Shown piece by piece: positions 57,162 through 64,000 of a stretch of 64,000 nt of DNA (position 1 is the first letter of the stretch; each line of letters starts with the position of its first letter). Both the position numbers and the translations under genes were made by a program. The notes beneath the pieces are model-generated. The model was given only the letters and a program-made list of their open reading frames with translations, ran no database searches and had not been told where the DNA came from. Source of the stretch: an uncultured Shewanella sp. (GTDB lineage Bacteria > Pseudomonadota > Gammaproteobacteria > Enterobacterales > Shewanellaceae); contig NZ_CANMWS010000005.1 in NCBI RefSeq assembly GCF_947501665.1, positions 62,001 through 126,000 of the forward strand, read 5' to 3'.

Positions 57162-59084
57162 TTACTTCATCGATTCAAGCGTTTCCCACCGCTCAAAGCA
57201 AACTTCCAATTGTTGTTCTTTTTCCGCCAATAATGCGAGCTTCTTATTAACGAGATCCTGTGCTTGCTCATAAAATGCTGGCGCTGCAATTTCATTCGTC
57301 AAGGCTTCAATGTCTTGCTCAAGGGTTTCCATGTTTGCAGGCAATAACTCTAGCTCCCGCTGCAATTTATAAGATAATTTTTTCTCAACCGGTGCCTTCT
57401 CCTTTTTAACACTGGTGGCTTTTGTTTGTTCAACGGGTGCTTGGACAGCTTTTTCACTCACAGGTTCCTCAGAATAAAATTTAGCACCTTGACGCACCGC
57501 ATCTTGATAACCGCCAACATATTCACTCCAATGCCCATTGCCTGTAAACCACCAGCTACTGGTCACGGTATTATCAATAAACTCCCTATCGTGACTAACA
57601 ATGAGTAAAGTGCCTTTATAATCGGTTAACAAAGACTCTAACAACTCAAGGGTCTCAATATCAAGATCGTTGGTCGGCTCATCGAGAATAATTAAGTTTG
57701 CCGGCTTTAATAATAAGCGAGCTAATAATAAACGGTTTTTTTCACCACCCGATAAGGCCTTAACAGGTGTTCTTGCGCGCATAGGCGAAAATAAGAAGTC
57801 TTGCAGATAGCTTAAAATATGCCTATCTTGCCCATTAATGGTCACCGTTTTCTTGCCTTCACCCACATTATCTTCAACAGTTTTTTCAGGATCTAGCGCT
57901 TCACGGTATTGGTCAAAGTAGGCCACGTCGAGCTTAGTTCCCACTTTCACTTCGCCAAATTGTGGCTCAAGCTGACCGATAAGCAATTTAATAAGCGTTG
58001 ATTTACCACATCCATTAGGACCAATCAGGGCTATTCGGTCCCCACGCATCACTGAACTGGTGAAGTTTTTAACCAGATTTTTCTCTGGAATGTTGTATTC
58101 AAGGTTCTGAATATCAAATACCAACTTACCTGAGCGTTCGGTATCTGCCACCGCCATTTTAGCACCGCCTTGACGATTAATACGTTCACTGCGCTCAGTT
58201 CGAAGAGCTTTGAGTGCCCGAACACGACCTTCATTACGGGTCCGCCTGGCTTTCACTCCTTGACGGATCCAAGCTTCTTCTTCAGCTAATTTTTTATCAA
58301 AATGAGCATTTTGCTCCATTTCAACCCGTAACCATTCAGCCTTACCGGCTAAATATTGCTGATAATTACCCGGCCAAGAGGTCACAACCCCACGATCAAG
58401 ATCCACAATTCGCGTCGACATGCGGGAAATAAATCCCCTATCATGACTAATAAATACAATGGCGCCTTTATACCCTAATAAAAAGGTCTCTAACCATTCA
58501 ATAGTATCAATATCTAAATGGTTCGTTGGCTCATCCAATAATAATAAATCAGGCTCACTCACCAATGCTCTAGCCAACGCCACTTTTCGTTGCCACCCTC
58601 CAGATAACGCTTTCAAAGCTTTATCTGGATCTAAACCTAAACGCTCACAATTTTGCTGAATGCGAGAATCCAGCAACCAACCATTACTGTGATCTAAATC
58701 CTCTTGTAAACGCTGCATTTGATTCAGCATGCGCTCCATATCCTCAGGTGAGGCATTGGCCACATCATGGGATAATTGATGGTAACGTTCCAGTTTTTCC
58801 CCCACCGCTTTCAGCCCACCGGCAATGTAAGAATAAACTGTTCCTTCTTCAGCTTTTGGCGGATCTTGCTGCAAGCGGCTCACTTTAACATCATTGGTGA
58901 TATTAAATTCACCATCATCAAGTAATGCATCTTTTGATAAGACTTTCAATAATGTAGATTTACCTGCACCATTTCGACCAACAATACACACCCTCTCGCC
59001 AGCTTCAATAGTAAAATCAGCATTAAGCAGCAGTGGCGTATAACCGTACGCTAACGAACCATTATTAATACGAACCAGACTCAA
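57162..59084 (-). CDS. uup: ABC-F ATPase Uup
   Basis: The 640-residue protein has two ABC ATPase domains without membrane segments: Walker A GRNGAGKST near 36 and GPNGCGKST near 355, signatures LSGGW and LSGGE, Walker B LLLLDEPTNHLD and LIILDEPTNDLD, joined by a charged linker, and a C-terminal coiled coil (about 565-640). This is Uup of the ABC-F translation-factor class, which acts on ribosomes and affects transposon excision and DNA branch stability. Its ATG overlaps the stop of the glutaredoxin-like gene by 4 bases, so it is the third gene of the rlmKL operon. Confidence 0.95.
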   Translation of the reverse strand: MSLVRINNGSLAYGYTPLLLNADFTIEAGERVCIVGRNGAGKSTLLKVLSKDALLDDGEFNITNDVKVSRLQQDPPKAEEGTVYSYIAGGLKAVGEKLERYHQLSHDVANASPEDMERMLNQMQRLQEDLDHSNGWLLDSRIQQNCERLGLDPDKALKALSGGWQRKVALARALVSEPDLLLLDEPTNHLDIDTIEWLETFLLGYKGAIVFISHDRGFISRMSTRIVDLDRGVVTSWPGNYQQYLAGKAEWLRVEMEQNAHFDKKLAEEEAWIRQGVKARRTRNEGRVRALKALRTERSERINRQGGAKMAVADTERSGKLVFDIQNLEYNIPEKNLVKNFTSSVMRGDRIALIGPNGCGKSTLIKLLIGQLEPQFGEVKVGTKLDVAYFDQYREALDPEKTVEDNVGEGKKTVTINGQDRHILSYLQDFLFSPMRARTPVKALSGGEKNRLLLARLLLKPANLIILDEPTNDLDIETLELLESLLTDYKGTLLIVSHDREFIDNTVTSSWWFTGNGHWSEYVGGYQDAVRQGAKFYSEEPVSEKAVQAPVEQTKATSVKKEKAPVEKKLSYKLQRELELLPANMETLEQDIEALTNEIAAPAFYEQAQDLVNKKLALLAEKEQQLEVCFERWETLESMK

Positions 59085-59332
59085 ACCACACCCCTAATCA
59101 ATTCTTGTATTTCAACTTGCGTAAAAGGCCAAGCAATTTCCTGATCTGTTTTGACCTGCTTTAACACGGGAATACTGACCCCATATTGTTTAGCTAACGT
59201 ATCATCATCACAAATATCTTTATGTAAGACATTGAGATGAAATTCAATCACTAACGCTTCGGCCAATTCACATAAATGGCACCCTTCGGTACCATAGAGC
59301 ACATAATCATAATCAATGTTGTTACTTTGCAT
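59081..59332 (-). CDS. Glutaredoxin-like protein (DUF836)
   Basis: The 83-residue protein has a thioredoxin-like start, [17 protein letters not shown], with CxxC at Cys18 and Cys21, and a cis-Pro region ([10 protein letters not shown]). It fits the DUF836 glutaredoxin-like family often encoded between rlmKL and uup in marine gammaproteobacteria. The partner is unknown. It overlaps rlmKL by 11 bases and uup by 4. Confidence 0.88.
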   Translation of the reverse strand: MQSNNIDYDYVLYGTEGCHLCELAEALVIEFHLNVLHKDICDDDTLAKQYGVSIPVLKQVKTDQEIAWPFTQVEIQELIRGVV

Positions 59333-61457
59333 GTTTAATCAGCCAAGTATTATGAATGTGCGGATTACGTTTATAATCTAATGGTAATGTCTTGTCATCA
59401 ATATTTTGCACATCGATATTCACCGCCGTAAGTGCTGCCTTATCAAGCTTAAACTTACGCTTATTGTTTGAGAAAATAATTTCCCCTTCTGGATTCAATA
59501 ATCGCATCAAGCTAATCAGCATATTGGCATGATCGCGCTGTACATCAAAAGAATCTTCCATGCGTTTTGAGTTAGAAAACGTAGGCGGATCAATAAAAAT
59601 TAAATCAAAGGTCTGACGACATGTTTTTATCCAATGTAGGCAGTTTGCTTGCACAAATTCATACTTTTTATGAGATAAATTATTGAGCTCAAAATTATCT
59701 TTCGCCCAATTCAAATAAGTATTGGACATATCCACTGTCGTCACTGATTTTGCGCCCCCCAATGCCGCGTGTACCGATGCTGATCCGGTATAAGCGAATA
59801 AATTCAATACATCACGTCCCTTGGATTTTTGCCCCACTAATTTGCGTGTTAAACGATGGTCTAAAAACAAGCCCGTATCTAAGTAACCTTTAAGGTTCAA
59901 TTTAAACTTAGCGCCATATTCCTGTGTAATACGCTCTAAGGTTTCATCTTCTCTTTTTTCATACTGATTGGTGCCTTTTTGACGCTCACGTGTCTTAAGT
60001 ACAATATGATCAGGGCTAATATCCAACGCACTGGGCAAAGATAACAACACATCCGTAATACGGCGCTTAGTAACAGATTCAGGAATTTCAGCAGGCGCTG
60101 AATACTCTTGAACAATGACATGATCTAAATAACGGTCTATGGCAACGTTATATTCAGGTATATCCCCGTCATATAAACGATAACTATCCACGCCTTCTTT
60201 TTTGGCCCATTTTTGTAATTGCTTCACATTTTTCTTTAAACGATTCACAAAAGGCTGAGCCGCCTCACTGGGCGCGCCCATTTGCTTAAGGTTTGCAGGA
60301 TCAACACGGCGGGTACTTTTAGCATGTAAGGTATAGAGGTTAAATGCACATTCCAACTGACCATTAAACATTTTCATCTGTTTATCGGCTTTGAGTTTCA
60401 GGCAAGACAATAGCTCTGTATCACTATTGACAATCCCAACTTGCCAGCCTCCAAACTCCGTTTTCAACTTATCGCCCAGTTGATAATACAATTGCAATAA
60501 TTCTGTCGTACTGCCTAAACGCTCACCATAAGGCGGATTACTGATCAAATAGCCAGTCGCTTCTGGCGGCGCCACATTTAGCGCATTAATCACTTTAAAA
60601 TCAATTAAATCAAATACCCCTGCGCCATCAGCATTACGCTTCGCCAAGGCTATCATACGAGAATCGATATCCGAGCCATAAAATTTAATATTACAACGAG
60701 TCTTACCCAATGATGCGCGAGCCTTAGCTTCTTCAATTAACGCTTTCCAACCTTTTGCATCATGACGTAGCCAATGTTCAAAACCAAACGCTTTACGTTG
60801 CAAGCCTGGCGCAATATCACACACCATCATCGCCGCTTCTATCAATAAGGTGCCACTGCCGCAGAAAGGATCAAATAAGGTTTGTGGATTTTGTTGCCAA
60901 CCACTACGCACTAACATATTGGCCGCCAAATTTTCTTTCAAAGGCGCCTCACCCACATTATTTCGATAGCCGCGTTGATGTAAGGCTGGGCCAGAAAAGT
61001 TCAGCCCAATTGTAATTTCATTACGGCGATAATGCGCATCAATCCTAAAATCAGCATCAACACGGGACACATCAGGACGAGCGCTGCCATCATCACGAAA
61101 ACGGTCCACAACCGCATCTTTAATTTTAAGCGCCCCAAATTGGGTATTATTAATAAAACCACCTAAGCCATGGAAATCGATACTAAAGGTACTTTTATTT
61201 GAGAAATGTGTTTGCCAATCAATACAGTAAGCCGCATTATAAAGCTGCTCAGGACTCTCACAAGGGCCCTTATAAATCACTAAAATAATCCGACTTGCTA
61301 AACGGCACCATAAGGTAATACGGTAAGCCAAATCCAGCGGCGCAGAAAAATACACCCCCGCCACACTCTCTTTTATATTGGTTGCACCAAGCTCTTTGAG
61401 CTCTAAAGAAAGTGCATATTCATAGCCTCGAGGGGCCGCTGCAAAAAAATTCAACAT
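59322..61457 (-). CDS. rlmL: Bifunctional 23S rRNA m2G2445 / m7G2069 methyltransferase
   Basis: The 711-residue protein joins two methyltransferases. The N-terminal half has a THUMP domain (about 45-155) and the m2G2445 domain with [15 protein letters not shown] and the catalytic SNPPYGER near 304. The C-terminal half (about 440-711) is the m7G2069 domain, with [21 protein letters not shown] and [10 protein letters not shown] near 622. This is RlmKL (RlmL), which modifies helices 74 and 89 of 23S rRNA during 50S assembly. The length is normal (E. coli about 702). It is first in the operon with the glutaredoxin-like gene and uup. Confidence 0.96.
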   Translation of the reverse strand: MLNFFAAAPRGYEYALSLELKELGATNIKESVAGVYFSAPLDLAYRITLWCRLASRIILVIYKGPCESPEQLYNAAYCIDWQTHFSNKSTFSIDFHGLGGFINNTQFGALKIKDAVVDRFRDDGSARPDVSRVDADFRIDAHYRRNEITIGLNFSGPALHQRGYRNNVGEAPLKENLAANMLVRSGWQQNPQTLFDPFCGSGTLLIEAAMMVCDIAPGLQRKAFGFEHWLRHDAKGWKALIEEAKARASLGKTRCNIKFYGSDIDSRMIALAKRNADGAGVFDLIDFKVINALNVAPPEATGYLISNPPYGERLGSTTELLQLYYQLGDKLKTEFGGWQVGIVNSDTELLSCLKLKADKQMKMFNGQLECAFNLYTLHAKSTRRVDPANLKQMGAPSEAAQPFVNRLKKNVKQLQKWAKKEGVDSYRLYDGDIPEYNVAIDRYLDHVIVQEYSAPAEIPESVTKRRITDVLLSLPSALDISPDHIVLKTRERQKGTNQYEKREDETLERITQEYGAKFKLNLKGYLDTGLFLDHRLTRKLVGQKSKGRDVLNLFAYTGSASVHAALGGAKSVTTVDMSNTYLNWAKDNFELNNLSHKKYEFVQANCLHWIKTCRQTFDLIFIDPPTFSNSKRMEDSFDVQRDHANMLISLMRLLNPEGEIIFSNNKRKFKLDKAALTAVNIDVQNIDDKTLPLDYKRNPHIHNTWLIKHAK

Positions 61458-61630
61458 GGGTATAATCAGATCACAAGAAAAATCAATGCCGCATTATACC
61501 TTTTCAACAACATAATAGAATCAAAGAATCAAAGAATATCCAAGTCAGTGCTTACCGATCTTACCTCTTAATCATAAGCGATAGTGCCTACCTTGGTAAT
61601 TATTCAGCCTGATAAGCCCGTTGAGTGAGC

Positions 61631-62284
61631 TTAACCCATCAAACGCGTCACACTATCAAAGGCAAAGGTCATTCCAACCCAGGCTAAATAACATCCAGCA
61701 ATTCCGGTGACTAGCCTAATGGTGAAAACATTGACAATGCGTTTTCCGCCTTCAAGCATACCAGCCAAAATTAGATCCCAAAGTATAATACCAATAAATA
61801 GATACAATACATTTAATGCTATCGTCGTATTATCCGTTCCCCAACTAAACTCACCACTGGTGAAAATAGTTAACCAAAACGCTAAAGCAAAAGGGTTCAT
61901 GACTGAAATACCAAATCCGACTTGAATTCCATTAGACAAGTTTTCATTTTCAACCTCTTGTGCCGTCCCCACCTCCATGTTGTCCTGACTTAGGTTATTC
62001 ATCAATTCATAATACTTAACGGCTTTGATAATATTTTTCACACCAATATAAAGCAGCAATGCCCCACCACATAAAGACAGGATCCCCAGTAATAAGGTAT
62101 TTGTCGCGATCATCGACATGCCGTAAAAAGCAGCCACAATAAAGACAACATCACCAAGAGCGGCACCAAACTTCACTTTAAAAGCGGGCAGGAATCCACC
62201 GATTAACCCTCGTCTAATCGCTTCCGCAGAGACTGGGCCAATAGGGGCAGAAAATGACAATCCAAGTAAAATCATTGACAACAT
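61631..62284 (-). CDS. LysE-family exporter
   Basis: The 217-residue protein has six predicted membrane helices and the LysE/RhtB start LGLSFSAPIGPVSAEAIRRGL, followed by FKVKFGAALGDVVFIVAAFYG, and a central VGFGISVMNPFALAFWLTIF. Such carriers export amino acids or related compounds; the substrate cannot be read. A hydrophilic loop near residues 90-120 is longer than usual. It is alone, with a long AT-rich region upstream. Confidence 0.85.
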   Translation of the reverse strand: MLSMILLGLSFSAPIGPVSAEAIRRGLIGGFLPAFKVKFGAALGDVVFIVAAFYGMSMIATNTLLLGILSLCGGALLLYIGVKNIIKAVKYYELMNNLSQDNMEVGTAQEVENENLSNGIQVGFGISVMNPFALAFWLTIFTSGEFSWGTDNTTIALNVLYLFIGIILWDLILAGMLEGGKRIVNVFTIRLVTGIAGCYLAWVGMTFAFDSVTRLMG

Positions 62285-62971
62285 AAATCACCACTACATA
62301 GATTATGAATAAATTAGAGGCCATTATTATGTTTATTAAATTTTGTTTACAAATAATTTATGTATTGATATTCTGCTTATTTTTAGAGTAAAAGGTTTAA
62401 AAAAATATTGGATAGTCGAAATTCTGTTGTATTAATTCATCATTCAATCAAACTGATTTTTACTTTCCCAATAATAGCAACACTAACTATTCAAATAACA
62501 AATAAAATAAATACATAATATGATCATTCATATCAAGATCATCTTAATAATGGATACGATTTTTTCAAAATTTGTATCTATGCATGTAACATAAAAAAAC
62601 ACATAAAAATACCATTATAAATCAACACCATATAAGCATTAACGATATATAAAGTGAATAAGTCAAAATCGTAATATTATAACCAAACTAATATAAAGAA
62701 AGAGAATAAAAAATTAATGGCAATATGACTAAGTCGTAATAATAAAGTATTAATGGCTATAAGTGTCATTATTCTAATATAATCATTTACAATACAAATA
62801 AAAAACATAAAAAGATAAAAAACGCTAATTAAATAACAATCAGAGTAAAGAAATGGCTCTTTCGAGCTAAAGTGGCAATGTCTGGAAAACAGAGAAAATC
62901 AAACTAAATTAACAATGACAAAGCCCAGCTATTATAGATAAATCTGGGCTCGCTAAGAATACTAAACAGAA
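62285..62971. other. Very AT-rich intergenic region
   Basis: Nearly 690 bases with no credible reading frame, mostly A/T with many short hairpins. At the right end, AGCCCAG (62922-62928) and CTGGGCT (62944-62950) form a hairpin 22 bases past the grxD stop, the likely grxD terminator. A small RNA could lie here, but I see no specific sign of one. Confidence 0.45.
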
Positions 62972-63310
62972 TTAATCTTGCTCTTCTGTCCTGTATTTAT
63001 CTGCCGTTTCTTTTAAGATGGGTTGCAGCTCACCTTTTTGATACATTTCAGTTAAAATATCACAACCACCTATCAATTCTCCTTCAACCCATAGTTGAGG
63101 AAAAGTGGGCCAATTAGCATATTTAGGTAATTCAGAGCGGATATCAGGATGCTGAAGAATATCGACAAACGCAAATTGCTCATTACAGTTAATCATGATC
63201 TGAGCCACTTGAGATGAAAAACCACAGCTAGGTAATTTAGGAGAACCTTTCATATATAAAATAATCGGGTTTTCAGAAAGTTGCTGTTTAATTTTGTCTA
63301 CTGTTTCCAT
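62972..63310 (-). CDS. grxD: Monothiol glutaredoxin Grx4
   Basis: The 112-residue protein has the monothiol active site CGFS (Cys29 in SCGFSSQ), the WPTFPQLWVEGELIGGCDI stretch that binds glutathione, and no second domain. Such glutaredoxins hold and pass on [2Fe-2S] clusters together with BolA proteins. It is divergent from sodB, a pairing common in Shewanella and relatives and fitting a shared iron and oxidative stress role. The start at 63310 is preceded by GGAAGAT. Confidence 0.95.
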   Translation of the reverse strand: METVDKIKQQLSENPIILYMKGSPKLPSCGFSSQVAQIMINCNEQFAFVDILQHPDIRSELPKYANWPTFPQLWVEGELIGGCDILTEMYQKGELQPILKETADKYRTEEQD

Positions 63311-63528
63311 TTTATCTTCCTAAGCTGGTAAAACATAATCTATGTATATCTGCTATTGTACGTCAGGTTGCGCAATAACAAAAACCTACTTTTTAAAGGG
63401 GTACTTGATTAAAGAAAAAATTTAAAAAATTTCCACAAAGAAAGAGACACCCACCCCTTTTATTGGGTAAAATGTCTAACAGTGAGTAAGACATATAAAC
63501 ATAAACTTAGAGTCAATGGAGAAAGCTA

Positions 63529-64000
63529 ATGGCTTTTGAACTACCTGCATTACCATACGCAAACGACGCCCTTGAGCCACATATCTCTCAAGAAACTATC
63601 GAGTTTCATTACGGAAAGCATCATAAGACTTATGTGGTCAAGCTAAATGGCTTAATTGAAGGCACCGAACTGGAAAGTAAATCACTTGAAGAAATCATTA
63701 AAACCTCAACAGGTGGTATCTTCAATAATGCAGCTCAAATCTGGAACCACACTTTTTACTGGAATGGTTTAGCCCCTAATGCTGGTGGCGCGGCAACTGG
63801 CGACATCGCTAATGCCATTGATAAAAGCTTTGGATCATTTGACGCTTTTAAAGCACAATTCACTGATTCAGCAATCAATAATTTCGGTAGCGCTTGGACT
63901 TGGTTAGTCAAAAAAGCCGACGGTTCATTAGCCATTGTCAATACCAGTAATGCCGCTACACCATTAACTGATGAAGGGGTTACACCGCTACTCACTGTTG
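63529..64000 (+). CDS. sodB: Iron superoxide dismutase (truncated by window)
   Basis: The visible 157 residues begin MAFELPALPYANDALEPHIS and carry the metal ligands His in HYGKHHKTYV and His in NHTFYWNGL, and the Fe-type sequence GGIFNNAAQIWNHTFYW. The later Asp and His ligands lie beyond the right edge. It converts superoxide to peroxide and oxygen in the cytoplasm. GGAG lies 7 bases before the ATG. Confidence 0.96.
   Translation, partial: MAFELPALPYANDALEPHISQETIEFHYGKHHKTYVVKLNGLIEGTELESKSLEEIIKTSTGGIFNNAAQIWNHTFYWNGLAPNAGGAATGDIANAIDKSFGSFDAFKAQFTDSAINNFGSAWTWLVKKADGSLAIVNTSNAATPLTDEGVTPLLTV

Overview
The window looks like the chromosome of a low-GC marine gammaproteobacterium, most likely a Shewanella or a close relative in Alteromonadales/Vibrionales. 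The pointers are the fabA / Lon-like protease / DUF3466 / uup / glutaredoxin-like / rlmKL block, the grxD-sodB pair, the ydbH-ynbE-ydbL set and a Vibrio-type thermolabile hemolysin. This is a reading of gene content from memory; no search was run.

Layout. 1-0.73 kb: the end of an ISAs1-family insertion sequence. 1-12.2 kb: acyl-CoA dehydrogenase, hexose-6-phosphate mutarotase, then the ydbH-ynbE-ydbL envelope lipid-transport set, split by a 3.1-kb gene for a secreted 1044-residue protein of unknown function. 12.2-18.9 kb: short inverted-repeat elements, a thermolabile-hemolysin-like phospholipase, a small secreted protein, an MFS carrier, a guanine deaminase that carries a signal peptide, and a TerC-family protein.

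18.9-41.1 kb: a hybrid NRPS-PKS cluster, the most notable system here. Four synthases lie on the minus strand in the order A-PCP-C, A-PCP, KS-AT-KR-DH-ACP, C-A-PCP-TE. The same run continues with an EmrB-type exporter, a membrane protein, an MDR-family double-bond reductase and an EmrA-type adaptor. A LuxR-type regulator and a TolC-type outer-membrane channel are divergent. If the line is colinear, the product is starter acid - amino acid 2 (Ser-like pocket) - one reduced malonate unit - aspartate. The first adenylation domain lacks the Asp that normally holds the alpha-amino group, so the starter may not be an alpha-amino acid. The last domain's specificity residues fit Asp.

41-50 kb: an accessory region. 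It holds an IS1595-family transposase with an internal deletion, an SGNH hydrolase with Tat-like and GlyGly-CTERM-like signals, a decayed IS256 transposase, a 97-bp inverted-repeat element also found at 14.2 kb, an SycD-type chaperone next to a translocator-like protein with no secretion apparatus nearby, and a secreted esterase whose signal peptide has no normal start codon.

50-64 kb: mostly core genes. There is a Bcr/CflA exporter, one intact tRNA-Ser(UGA) with two decayed 3' halves each followed by a hairpin, a Lon-like protease, fabA with a FabR-like operator, a DUF3466 protein, the uup / glutaredoxin-like / rlmKL overlap operon, a LysE-type exporter, grxD, and the start of sodB, which runs off the window.
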